From an uncultured Bacteroidia bacterium (GTDB taxonomy: Bacteria; Bacteroidota; Bacteroidia; Bacteroidales; UBA932): DNA of 64,000 nucleotides. The stretch spans positions 1-64,000 of the forward strand of contig CADBYT010000012.1 in NCBI GenBank assembly GCA_902798975.1, in the 5' to 3' direction. The position numbers and the translations under genes were made by a program. The notes under the pieces are model-generated. The model was not told where the DNA came from. It worked only from the letters and a program-made list of their open reading frames with translations, and did not search any database. Shown piece after piece: positions 17,740 to 25,860 of the stretch; position 1 is the stretch's first letter; every line of letters begins with the position of its first letter.

Positions 17740-20064
17740 CTATTTGCGAGTTACAGTGATTTCATCCAGAGGGGCGTTGAGCTTGAACAGGTCGTTCACG
17801 GGCCAGTTCTGAGCCTTCTTCAGCTTGTATTCCGCCGTAGCGCGAATGTCCGCCACGCTGGCACCGAAATGCAGTTTGTAGGTCCCGGCGGGAGCCTCCC
17901 AGGCGGAAGCGGCGTCGTTGAAGGAAGCGATGCCGTAGTTGTCCACCTTGAGGGTAAGGGTCTGGCTCTCGCCCGGCTTCAGTTCGCGGGTCTTGGCGAA
18001 AGCCTTGAGCTCGCAAGCCGGCTTGGCGAGACCGGCCTCGGGGGCCGTCACGTAGAGTTCGACCACTTCCTTGCCGGCCACCTTGCCCGTGTTGGTCACG
18101 GTGATGCTGGCCTCGAAGCCATTGGCTGTGGCCTTCACGCTCGGCTTGCCGTAGGCGAAGCTCGTGTAGGAAAGGCCGAAGCCGAAGGGATAGGACACCT
18201 CCACGCCGGCCGTGCTGAAGTAGCGGTAACCCACGTAGATGCCTTCCTTATATTCGGTGTAGTCCACATCCTTCTGCGGCTGGCGCGGGCCCCAGCCCCA
18301 ACCGGTATTCTGGGCCGCCTGATAGTTGTACGGGAAGTTGGCGGAGGACGGGTGGTCCATGAAGTTCAGCGGGAAGGTCATCGGGAGCTTGCCGGAAGGG
18401 TTTACCTTGCCGGTCAGCACGTCCGCAACGGCGTTCGCGCCTTCCTGGCCCGGAGACCAGGGCAGGACGATGGCGTCCACGAGGTTCTTCCAAGAGTTGG
18501 TCTCGATCACGCCGCCGATGTTCAGCACGACGACGACCGGCTTGCCGGCTGCATGGAAAGCGGTGCTGACGTCGCGGAGCAGGTCGCGCTCGACCGTGGT
18601 CAGTTCGAAATCGTCGATCTGCTTGCGGTCGGCGCCTTCGCCCGCGTTGCGGCCCAGGACCACGACGGCCACGTCGTTGGCTTTCGCCTCATTGGCGATG
18701 GCCGTGGCGGGAATGGCGATCTCGGCCAGCTTGTGGCTGGTGAACCAGGAGAAGACCGTGCCGCTGAGCGTGGTCTGCGCCTTGTCATAGGCGATATATG
18801 CCTTATAGTAGTCGGAGAGGGTCTTGTCCAGCTGGAAGCCGGCATTCACCATGGCGTCCTCCATATTCACGACATAGGCCTTGTTCACGTCGCCGGAGCC
18901 GGTGCCGCCGGCCACGAAATCCAGGGCGGAAATGCCGTAGAGGGCCACCTTCTCATTGCCCTTGAGCGGCAGCACACCCTCGTTGCGGAGGAGCACCATC
19001 GATTCACCGGCAGCCTTGCGGGCCACCTGGGCATGGGCCTTCAGGTCGGGCTTGTTGGAATACTTGTATTTCGCGAAGGACGGGGTGCGGACGATGTACT
19101 CGAGCATGTGGCGGACGTTGCGGTCCACGTCCTCGATGGCGAGGCTGCCGTCCTTGACGCCTGCGATGATGCGGTCTATTTCGTTCTGGTTGCCCGGCTC
19201 CATGAGGTCGTTGCCGGACCAGGCGGACTTGACGGTGCCGGCCTTGTTGCCCCAGTCGGTCATCACGATACCCAGGTAGCCCCACTCGTCACGCAGGATG
19301 GTGGTGAGGAGGTCCTTCTTCTGCTGGGTATATTCCCCGTTGATCTGATTATAAGAGGACATCACCGTCCAGGGAGCGGACTCCTTGACGGCAATCTCGA
19401 AGTTCTTGAGGTAGATTTCGCGCAGGGCGCGCTCGCTGACGCGGGCGTCGTTCTCGTTGCGGTTGGTCTCCTGGTTGTTCGCCGCATAGTGCTTGATGGA
19501 GGTGCCCACGCCGTTGCTCTGGATGCCGCGCACATAAGCGGCAGCCATCTTGCCGGAGAGGAGCGGATCCTCGGAGAAGTACTCGAAATTACGACCGCAG
19601 AGCGGGTTGCGGTGGATGTTCATGCCCGGGGCAAGGAGCACGTCCACGCCGTATTCGTGGACTTCATTTCCCATCGCGGTGGTCACTTCTTCCACGAGGG
19701 CGGTGTCCCAGGAGCTGGCGAGCAGCGTTCCCACGGGGAAACCGGTGCAGTAGAAGGTCTGGCTGGTCCCCTGACGGGTCGGCTGGATGCGAAGGCCGGC
19801 AGGGCCGTCGGCCAGCACGGTGCCGGGGATGCCGAGGCGCGCGATGGGGCGGGTGTTGCCGGCTGCACCGGGCACCTGGGCGGCTACGCCGGAAGTGACG
19901 CCGTTCACGATTTCGGCACGGGCGCCTCCGACCAGCAGGGTGGCTTTTTCTTCAAGGGTCATGGCAGCAAGGACCTCATCGATGTTGTCCCTGCGCAGTT
20001 GCGGCTGGGCCAGAGCGGACAGGGTCATCAGTCCGGTGGCTGCCATCAAGAATATCTTCTTCAT
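17740..20064 (-). CDS. Glycoside hydrolase family 3 beta-glucosidase-type enzyme, paralog of the next gene
   Basis: The 774-residue protein has a cleavable signal peptide ending ALAQ (residue 20) rather than a lipobox, so it is periplasmic. Domain order matches its neighbour: GH3 barrel with KHYAANNQETNR and nucleophile Asp270 in VMTDWGNK, sandwich domain with DFVAGGTGSGDVNKAYVV, and a fibronectin-III-like domain with PFGFGLSYTSFAY. The two proteins are clearly a tandem duplication with different anchoring. A -7 box TATTTTTG at 20100-20107 gives a leader of about 30 nt. Confidence 0.92.
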   Translation of the reverse strand: MKKIFLMAATGLMTLSALAQPQLRRDNIDEVLAAMTLEEKATLLVGGARAEIVNGVTSGVAAQVPGAAGNTRPIARLGIPGTVLADGPAGLRIQPTRQGTSQTFYCTGFPVGTLLASSWDTALVEEVTTAMGNEVHEYGVDVLLAPGMNIHRNPLCGRNFEYFSEDPLLSGKMAAAYVRGIQSNGVGTSIKHYAANNQETNRNENDARVSERALREIYLKNFEIAVKESAPWTVMSSYNQINGEYTQQKKDLLTTILRDEWGYLGIVMTDWGNKAGTVKSAWSGNDLMEPGNQNEIDRIIAGVKDGSLAIEDVDRNVRHMLEYIVRTPSFAKYKYSNKPDLKAHAQVARKAAGESMVLLRNEGVLPLKGNEKVALYGISALDFVAGGTGSGDVNKAYVVNMEDAMVNAGFQLDKTLSDYYKAYIAYDKAQTTLSGTVFSWFTSHKLAEIAIPATAIANEAKANDVAVVVLGRNAGEGADRKQIDDFELTTVERDLLRDVSTAFHAAGKPVVVVLNIGGVIETNSWKNLVDAIVLPWSPGQEGANAVADVLTGKVNPSGKLPMTFPLNFMDHPSSANFPYNYQAAQNTGWGWGPRQPQKDVDYTEYKEGIYVGYRYFSTAGVEVSYPFGFGLSYTSFAYGKPSVKATANGFEASITVTNTGKVAGKEVVELYVTAPEAGLAKPACELKAFAKTRELKPGESQTLTLKVDNYGIASFNDAASAWEAPAGTYKLHFGASVADIRATAEYKLKKAQNWPVNDLFKLNAPLDEITVTRK

Positions 20065-20099
20065 AAAAAAGGTTTTGGAGTTTTACGTGTTTGGTACTG

Positions 20100-20107
20100 C
20101 AAAAATA
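20100..20107 (-). promoter_or_regulatory. -7 box of the GH3 operon
   Basis: TATTTTTG on the minus strand fits TAnnTTTG, 35 bp upstream of the ATG of the GH3 pair. Confidence 0.5.
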
Positions 20108-20121
20108 CGGCTTTCCCACAA

Positions 20122-20142
20122 GACGGATAGCATCTATCCGTC
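20122..20142. promoter_or_regulatory. Perfect palindrome, operator or terminator
   Basis: GACGGATAG (20122-20130) pairs with CTATCCGTC (20134-20142) around CAT. It lies 31 bp beyond the aldo/keto reductase stop and 15 bp upstream of the GH3 -7 box. Position fits a repressor/activator site for the GH3 genes or a weak terminator; without a T tract the former is slightly favoured. Confidence 0.45.
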
Positions 20143-20172
20143 CATAATCTGTTCTGTATGTTCAAAAAAGGG

Positions 20173-21564
20173 CTACCGGACCCTGGCGACCAGACCCCGG
20201 ATGCGGTCCATGTGCTGCGGGATGCTGATGTGCTGCGGGCACTTGGACAGGCAGGCGTTGCACTTGACGCACGCGTCTGCACGCACTCCGGCCGGCTGGC
20301 CGTCGTAGAGTTTCAGGAAGGCCTTGCGCTTGTCCGCGAAATCCTTCCGGTCGCTGTCCAGGGCGAGCAGCGCGTCGCTCGCGCTGTTGAAGATCTTGAA
20401 ATTACCGGGAATGTCCACGCCGGCCGGACAGGGCATACAGTATGCACAGGCCGTGCAGGGAATCTGCCCCTTGGACTTGTACAAGTCCGCGACCGTCAGC
20501 ATGAACGCGTGCTCCCCTTCGTCGAAGGGCTTGAAACCAGTAAACAGGGAAACATTCTCCTTGAGCTGCACCATGTTGGACATGCCGCTCAGCGTCACCA
20601 TCACGCCCGGGAGCGAGCCGACGAAGGTCAGGGCATTCGCCGCCGGCGTCAGCTCGGGATGGCGCTCGCGCATGACCGCCGCGACACCGTCGCTCACATT
20701 GGCCAGCGCGCCGCCCTTGACGGGTTCCATCACCAGCACGGGAATGCCCTTGCCGACCAGGTAATTATAAAGGTACTCGGAGCTGGTCGTGCCGGAATTC
20801 CCGCCCCAGCCCGCCGACATCTCCTTCCAGTCGGCATAGTTCAGCTGGATCTGCACGAAATCCCAGTCGTGGTAGTCCACCAGTGCGGGGAAATCGGCAT
20901 TGGTCCCGTGGAACGAGAAGCCCAGGTGCCGGATGCGGCCTTTCTTCTTCTGTTCAAGCAGCCAGTCAAACAGGCCGTTGTCGATGAAGCGGGACCTGAA
21001 GCCCGCCATATTCTGGATATTGTGGCACAGCAGGAAGTCGATGTAGTCCACCTGCAGGTTCTTCAGGGAAGTCTCGAACATCTGCTTGCCGGCCTCGAGG
21101 GTCGCCCGGCCGTTCATGTTGGAAATCTTCGTCGCAATCTTGAAGGAGCTGCGCGGGTGGCGGCTCAGCGCCTTGCCCGTCACCACTTCCGATTCGCCGT
21201 AGGCTGGAGCGGTGTCAAAATAATTGATACCGTGCGCAATGGCATAATCCACCATCACATTGACGGCTTCCTGGTCCAGCGGCTGCCGGCGGCCGAAACC
21301 GCCTCCGCCACCGCCACCGAGCGTCGGCAGGCGCATGCAGCCCAAGCCGAGCATGCCGAGGGTCTCCCCCATTTTAACCCAGGTGCGGGAATCAATCTTG
21401 CTGCCTTCCGGAGCTTCGGTCCAGGGCGCAGCGTTCGAAGCGTTCGCAGTTTCAGCATCCGTGCCGAGCGCCCGCAGCAGCGGGCCGCTGGCGGCGAGTC
21501 CCATCCCGGCCAGGAACATGCCCTTGAGGGCCTCTCGACGTGTCATTTTGTTTTCCTTGGACAT
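20173..21564 (-). CDS. Aldo/keto reductase with C-terminal 4Fe-4S ferredoxin domain and Tat-like signal
   Basis: The 463-residue protein starts with a twin-arginine-like signal (MTRREALKGMF followed by a hydrophobic stretch), so export by Tat is likely. The TIM-barrel reductase part shows YFDTAPAYGESE, KIATKISN and LLCHNI. Two ferredoxin-like cysteine groups follow: CTACAYCMPCPAG (about 390) and CVKCNACLSKCPQ (about 440). A run of seven glycines (GGGGGGGFGRR, about residue 84-90) replaces the usual short loop and could vary in length by slippage. Substrate unknown. It lies 2 bp after lpd and is probably cotranscribed with it. Confidence 0.88.
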   Translation of the reverse strand: MSKENKMTRREALKGMFLAGMGLAASGPLLRALGTDAETANASNAAPWTEAPEGSKIDSRTWVKMGETLGMLGLGCMRLPTLGGGGGGGFGRRQPLDQEAVNVMVDYAIAHGINYFDTAPAYGESEVVTGKALSRHPRSSFKIATKISNMNGRATLEAGKQMFETSLKNLQVDYIDFLLCHNIQNMAGFRSRFIDNGLFDWLLEQKKKGRIRHLGFSFHGTNADFPALVDYHDWDFVQIQLNYADWKEMSAGWGGNSGTTSSEYLYNYLVGKGIPVLVMEPVKGGALANVSDGVAAVMRERHPELTPAANALTFVGSLPGVMVTLSGMSNMVQLKENVSLFTGFKPFDEGEHAFMLTVADLYKSKGQIPCTACAYCMPCPAGVDIPGNFKIFNSASDALLALDSDRKDFADKRKAFLKLYDGQPAGVRADACVKCNACLSKCPQHISIPQHMDRIRGLVARVR

Positions 21565-21566
21565 AT

Positions 21567-22940
21567 CTAACAGTTGTTAATGGTTTCCTTGATGATTTCC
21601 GACACGGTCGGATGCGGGAAAACGACCGTCTTGAGCTGCTCAACCGTCATCTTCTGTTCGATGGCGATGCAGGCGCTCTGGATAATCTCGGAGCAGGGGT
21701 TGCCCAGCATGTGGACGCCGAGCACGCGGCGCGTGGCCTTGTCCACGACGATCTTGCACAGGCCCTCGCCCCGTTCGTTTTCGGCCACGAAGCGGCCGGA
21801 GAAGGCCATCGGGAGCTTCACCACACTGACGTCCAGCCCCTTCGCGGCGGCCTCGGCCTCGGTCAGGCCGACCCCGGCGACTTCCGGATTCGTATAGACC
21901 ACGCCCGGAATGGCGTCATAGCGCATGCAGTCCGGCCTGCCGAGGATATCGTTCACCGCCACCTCGCCCTCGCGGGAAGCGGTGTGCGCCAGCATCGAGA
22001 ATCCTGTCACGTCCCCGGCGGCGTACACGCCGGGCACGCTGGTGCGCATGTGTTCGTCCACCCGGATGCCGTAAGGACGGCCGGCGGGATTGAGCGCCGG
22101 CTCCACGCCCAGTTTCTCGAGACCGAAGCCCTGAAGCACCGCCCGGCGTCCCACGGAAACCAGGATCCTGTCCCCGTGCACCCGGCAGGTCTCCCCTTCC
22201 GGGGTCTCATAGACCACCGTGTCGCCCTCGACCGCCACGACCTTGCAGCCCAGCCGGAATTCCACGCCCTTCTTGGCATACTGGGCCTGCAGCATGGCAC
22301 TGATCTCGTCATCCATGGGCCCGAGGATCTTGGGAAGCATCTCCACGACCGTCACCTTCGTGCCGATGGAGTTGAAGAAGCTGGCGAACTCCATTCCGAT
22401 TACGCCGCCGCCGATGATGACCAGCTCCGCGGGCTGCTCCCCGAGCGCGAGGATCTCGCGGTTGGTCACGACGGCCGCGCTCTCGCACAGGCCGGGAATG
22501 AGAGGTACCACCGCCTCGGAGCCACTGCAAATCAGCAAGTTGCGGGCGACGTATTCCTCACCGTCGGCCACGACGGCAAATCCTTCCCCGCTGCGGCCGG
22601 CGATCCCGGCCTGCGCGGCGACCACCTCCACGCCCGCATTTTTCATCTGCGCCTTCACGCCCGCCACCAGCTTGCGCACCACTTTTTCCTTGCGCTTCAG
22701 GATCGCGGCGAAGTCGAGGGACGAGCCGTCGACGGTCACGCCATAGCGCTCGGCATGTTGCGCATAATCATATACTTTCGCGCTGTACAGCAAAGTTTTG
22801 GTGGGAATGCAGCCCTCGTTGAGACAGACGCCTCCCAGACTGTTCTTCTCGAAAAGGACGACGGAGAGCCCGGCAGCGCCGGCACGTTCCGCAGCGACAT
22901 AACCGCCGGGACCGCCTCCGATAATGGCTAAATCAAGCAT
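21567..22940 (-). CDS. lpdA: Dihydrolipoyl dehydrogenase
   Basis: The 457-residue flavoprotein has the FAD fingerprint IIGGGPGGYVAAERA at the start, the redox disulfide C39-x4-C44 in GGVCLNEGCIPTK, the NAD-binding GGGVIGMEFASF, and a C-terminal HPTVSE active-site motif. It reoxidises lipoamide in 2-oxoacid dehydrogenase or glycine cleavage complexes; no other complex subunit is nearby, so it may serve several complexes from elsewhere. Start MLDLAIIGGG is fixed by the FAD motif; the upstream open frame runs through the promoter. A -7 box TAAATTTG lies at 22964-22971 on this strand. Confidence 0.95.
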   Translation of the reverse strand: MLDLAIIGGGPGGYVAAERAGAAGLSVVLFEKNSLGGVCLNEGCIPTKTLLYSAKVYDYAQHAERYGVTVDGSSLDFAAILKRKEKVVRKLVAGVKAQMKNAGVEVVAAQAGIAGRSGEGFAVVADGEEYVARNLLICSGSEAVVPLIPGLCESAAVVTNREILALGEQPAELVIIGGGVIGMEFASFFNSIGTKVTVVEMLPKILGPMDDEISAMLQAQYAKKGVEFRLGCKVVAVEGDTVVYETPEGETCRVHGDRILVSVGRRAVLQGFGLEKLGVEPALNPAGRPYGIRVDEHMRTSVPGVYAAGDVTGFSMLAHTASREGEVAVNDILGRPDCMRYDAIPGVVYTNPEVAGVGLTEAEAAAKGLDVSVVKLPMAFSGRFVAENERGEGLCKIVVDKATRRVLGVHMLGNPCSEIIQSACIAIEQKMTVEQLKTVVFPHPTVSEIIKETINNC

Positions 22941-22963
22941 GGGTGAATATTCGTGGTTACATG

Positions 22964-22971
22964 CAAATTTA
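22964..22971 (-). promoter_or_regulatory. -7 box of the lpdA operon
   Basis: TAAATTTG on the minus strand fits TAnnTTTG, 23 bp upstream of the lpdA ATG. The divergent nucleoside hydrolase has only an imperfect match (TATCTTCG at about 23003). Confidence 0.45.
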
Positions 22972-23040
22972 ACGCGTTTTTTGATATTATCTCCAAAAAA
23001 ACTATCTTCGCATGTCAGTAATTTACCAAAACAGTATAGA

Positions 23041-24405
23041 ATGAAAAAATTATTCCTTGCCATTGCGCTCTGCTGCGCTTTCCTCCCCGCCTTCTCCCAG
23101 AAGGAGAAGATCTCGGATAAGGACCTGGTCAACGTCATCTATGCCATGGGACAGATGTATCCCGACGGATTCACCCTCGACCTCAACACCATGCGCCAGC
23201 CGACCGAAGGCCTGATGGTCTCCTACAAAGAGACGCAGAACAGTTTTGACCGCAAGAGCCTTCCGGCCGTCATCAAGCATGCACACGCACACGAGAACCT
23301 CGTCGGCGGCTGGTATAATCCCGAGGAGGACCGCTACTACTTCGACAGCACCCGCTGCTTCCCGGAGGACAGCCTGGCCGCCGCGGTCGAATTCGCCCGC
23401 CAGAACGACCAGCACACGGTCTACGTGGCCTCCAAGGACATTAACATCTGGACCAACTATGAGCAGAAGGACATCCGCGTGATCCTCGACTGCGACATGG
23501 GCTCCTCCACCGACGACCTCTTCGCCCTGATGATGCTTTACCGCTACATGGACATGAAGCGCTGCAACCTCATCGGCGTAATCGTGGACCGCATGGGCAA
23601 GGCCAATGCCGACATCGTGGACGTGCTCAACAATTTCTACGGTTATCCTGACATCCCCATCGGACTGGAGACCCAGGGCATTCCCGACCCGCACGTCTTC
23701 ATCACCTATCATAACCTTCCCTACGCTCGTTCCACGGAAGCGGTGCCCATGTTTAAGCGCAGCGTCGGCGACAACGGCAGCTACATGGAGAGCTACAAGC
23801 TCTACCGCAAACTCCTCGCCGCGCAGCCGGACAAGTCCGTCACCATCGCCTCCATCGGCTTCGTGACCTCCCTGGCCCGCCTGCTTGAGTCCGGTCCGGA
23901 CGAGTACTCCCCGCTGAGCGGTGTCGAGCTGGTCCGCCGCAAGGTGAAGGAAATCTACGCCATGGGCGGCGTGTTCGGCGATGCCGTCGAGCCCGACTAC
24001 AACTTCAAGGCAGCCATCGACTTCTCCCTCAAGTTCTTCGAGCTCCTGCCGAAGGAAGTGGACATCGTCTTCTCCCCGGGCGAGGTGGGTGATCCGCTGG
24101 ACTACCGTCCCGAGACCGTCATCGCCGACATGGACTGGACGGACCTGCACCCGATCAAGTGGACCTATCAGTTCCTCAACTGCGACACGGGCCAGAAGAT
24201 GTGGGATCCGCAGGCGGTCATCAACGCCGTCGAGGGCGACCAGCTCTACAAGCTCTCCCCGCGCGGCTGGGTGACCCTCACCCCCAACGGCGAGACCCTC
24301 TTCCGCGAGGATCCCAAGGGCAACGCCCGCTACCAGTATCCCGGCGACCCGGTCTGGTGCGACATGGTTCTTAAATATATTCGCTTAATGGCAATTCAGC
24401 ACTGA
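23041..24405 (+). CDS. Secreted nucleoside-hydrolase-family protein with extra N-terminal domain (copy 1)
   Basis: The 454-residue protein has a signal peptide cleaved after FSQ (residue 20). Residues about 25-137 form a compact domain (GFTLDLNT, SYKETQNSFDR, VGGWYNPEEDRYYFDSTR). This resembles, from memory, a small domain found in mobile-element polyproteins rather than any hydrolase part. The nucleoside hydrolase domain follows: DCDMGSSTDDLFAL (D150, D152, D158, D159) is the calcium-binding aspartate cluster in the longer DxDxGxxxDD form, with Ser in place of one usual Asp. It would hydrolyse N-glycosidic bonds of nucleosides in the periplasm, but catalysis is uncertain. A close paralog follows. 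Confidence 0.78.
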   Translation: MKKLFLAIALCCAFLPAFSQKEKISDKDLVNVIYAMGQMYPDGFTLDLNTMRQPTEGLMVSYKETQNSFDRKSLPAVIKHAHAHENLVGGWYNPEEDRYYFDSTRCFPEDSLAAAVEFARQNDQHTVYVASKDINIWTNYEQKDIRVILDCDMGSSTDDLFALMMLYRYMDMKRCNLIGVIVDRMGKANADIVDVLNNFYGYPDIPIGLETQGIPDPHVFITYHNLPYARSTEAVPMFKRSVGDNGSYMESYKLYRKLLAAQPDKSVTIASIGFVTSLARLLESGPDEYSPLSGVELVRRKVKEIYAMGGVFGDAVEPDYNFKAAIDFSLKFFELLPKEVDIVFSPGEVGDPLDYRPETVIADMDWTDLHPIKWTYQFLNCDTGQKMWDPQAVINAVEGDQLYKLSPRGWVTLTPNGETLFREDPKGNARYQYPGDPVWCDMVLKYIRLMAIQH

Positions 24406-24477
24406 CGTGCTGTCAGTGCCCCATGATTGAGGGGGCGAACCCCCTCAAACTCCCCTGCGTCGCTGACGCTCCGAACC
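24399..24477 (+). repeat. Stop-codon hairpin plus dispersed repeat core (A-like)
   Basis: GCACTGAC (24399-24406, containing the TGA of the first nucleoside hydrolase) pairs with GTCAGTGC (24412-24419). A second perfect hairpin, TTGAGGGGG/CCCCCTCAA with loop CGAA, lies at 24427-24448. The following CCCCTGCGTCGCT...CGCTCCGAA (24452-24474) matches the repeat core at 47790-47812. The region may also act as a terminator or processing site between the paralogs. Confidence 0.65.
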
Positions 24478-24492
24478 AACAAACCAAGAAAA

Positions 24493-25860
24493 ATGAGACG
24501 TTTTCTACTGATAATCACCGCGTTGCTGGCCGTTTCACTGACGGGATACAGCCAGCAGAAGCTTTCTGACAAGGATCTGGCCACGGCCGTCTGGGTGATC
24601 GGGCAGACCTTCAGCGAGGGATTCACCCTGGACCTCAACACGATGACCTACCCGAAGGAAGGCCTCTTCGTATCCTATAGAGAGACGCAGAACAGCTTCG
24701 ACCGCAAGAGCCTTCCGGCCGTCATCAAGCACGCCCACGCACACGACAACATCGTCGGCGGCTGGCGCGATCCCGAAACCGGACTCTATTATTTCGACAG
24801 CACCCGCAAGTTCGCGGAGGACGACCTCGCCGACGCCCTGGCCTTTGCGCGCGAGCACGGCCAGCATACCGTCTACGATGCCGCCCTTGACATCAACGTC
24901 AAGTCCAACTACGAGCAGGAGGACATCCGCGTGATCCTCGACTGCGACATGGGCTCCTCCACCGACGACCTCTTCGCCCTGATGATGCTCTACCGCTACA
25001 TGGATATGAAGCGCTGCACCCTGCTGGGCGTGATCGTGGACCGCATGGACCGCGCCAATGCCGACGCCGTGGATGTGATGAACAACTACTACGGCTATCC
25101 CGACATCCCCATCGGCCTGGAGAAGGCCGGCGTCGAAGCCCCGCACGTCTATATCCCCTACCACAACATGGCCTACGCCCGCTCGACGGACGGCGAGCCC
25201 CTGTTCAAGCGCAGCATCGGCGACGACGGCGAGTACATGGACGGATACAAACTCTACCGCAAGATCCTGGCCGCGCAGCCGGACAAGTCCGTCACCATCG
25301 CCTCCATCGGTTTCGTGACCTGCCTGGCCCGCCTGCTTGAATCCGGTCCGGACGAGTATTCCCCGCTCAGCGGCGTGGAACTCGTGCAGCGCAAGGTCAA
25401 GAACATCTACTGCATGGGCGGCGTGTTCGGCGATTCCTTCGAGCACGACTACAATTTCACGGCAGCCATCGATTTCTCCCTCAAGTTCTTTGATCTGTGG
25501 CCGAAGGACATCGACATCGTCTTCTCTCCGGGCGAGGTCGGCGATCCGCTTTACTACAGCGCCGCGCAGATCATCAAGGACATGAGCTGGACGAAGGTCC
25601 ACCCCATCAAGTGGATCTATGAGTTCCTGGTCGAGGACAAATTTCAGAAGATGTGGGATCCCCTCGCGGTCATCAACGCAGTCGAGGGTGACGATATCTT
25701 CTACGAGCTCTCCCCGCGCGGCTGGGTGACCCTCACCCCCACCGGCGAGACCATCTTCAAAGAGGATCCCAAGGGGAATGCCCGCTACCAGCATCCCGGT
25801 CCCGAGGGCTGGTCGGACTACGTCCTCAAATATATTCGTTTAATGGCTATTCAACATTAA
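24493..25860 (+). CDS. Secreted nucleoside-hydrolase-family protein with extra N-terminal domain (copy 2)
   Basis: The 455-residue paralog has a signal peptide ending GYSQ and the same two-part layout: an N-terminal GFTLDLNT/SYRETQNSFDR/VGGWRDPETGLYYFDSTR domain, then DCDMGSSTDDLFALMMLYRY. Identity with copy 1 is high along the full length, including the C-terminal LKYIRLMAIQH. The shared Asp-to-Ser change in the metal site suggests it was fixed before duplication. The start at MRRFLL follows the repeat region and is supported by the signal peptide. The stop codon overlaps the likely ATT start of the C10 protease. Confidence 0.78.
   Translation: MRRFLLIITALLAVSLTGYSQQKLSDKDLATAVWVIGQTFSEGFTLDLNTMTYPKEGLFVSYRETQNSFDRKSLPAVIKHAHAHDNIVGGWRDPETGLYYFDSTRKFAEDDLADALAFAREHGQHTVYDAALDINVKSNYEQEDIRVILDCDMGSSTDDLFALMMLYRYMDMKRCTLLGVIVDRMDRANADAVDVMNNYYGYPDIPIGLEKAGVEAPHVYIPYHNMAYARSTDGEPLFKRSIGDDGEYMDGYKLYRKILAAQPDKSVTIASIGFVTCLARLLESGPDEYSPLSGVELVQRKVKNIYCMGGVFGDSFEHDYNFTAAIDFSLKFFDLWPKDIDIVFSPGEVGDPLYYSAAQIIKDMSWTKVHPIKWIYEFLVEDKFQKMWDPLAVINAVEGDDIFYELSPRGWVTLTPTGETIFKEDPKGNARYQHPGPEGWSDYVLKYIRLMAIQH

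Noticed and set aside
15365-17812. An 815-residue plus-strand frame opposite the GH3 gene, and similar ones at 8368-10350 and 17869-20130
   Set aside because: Same composition artefact; the opposite strand has clear family motifs.
22941-23138. N-terminal extension of lpdA by 66 residues
   Set aside because: It runs through the promoter box and precedes the FAD fingerprint with low-complexity, unrelated residues.
13894-24404. TAATGGCAATTCAGCAC occurs both at the end of the radical SAM gene (about 13897) and at the end of the first nucleoside hydrolase (about 24387)
   Set aside because: A 17-base exact match is not surprising by chance in 64 kb, and the two are in different frames and strands with no flanking similarity.
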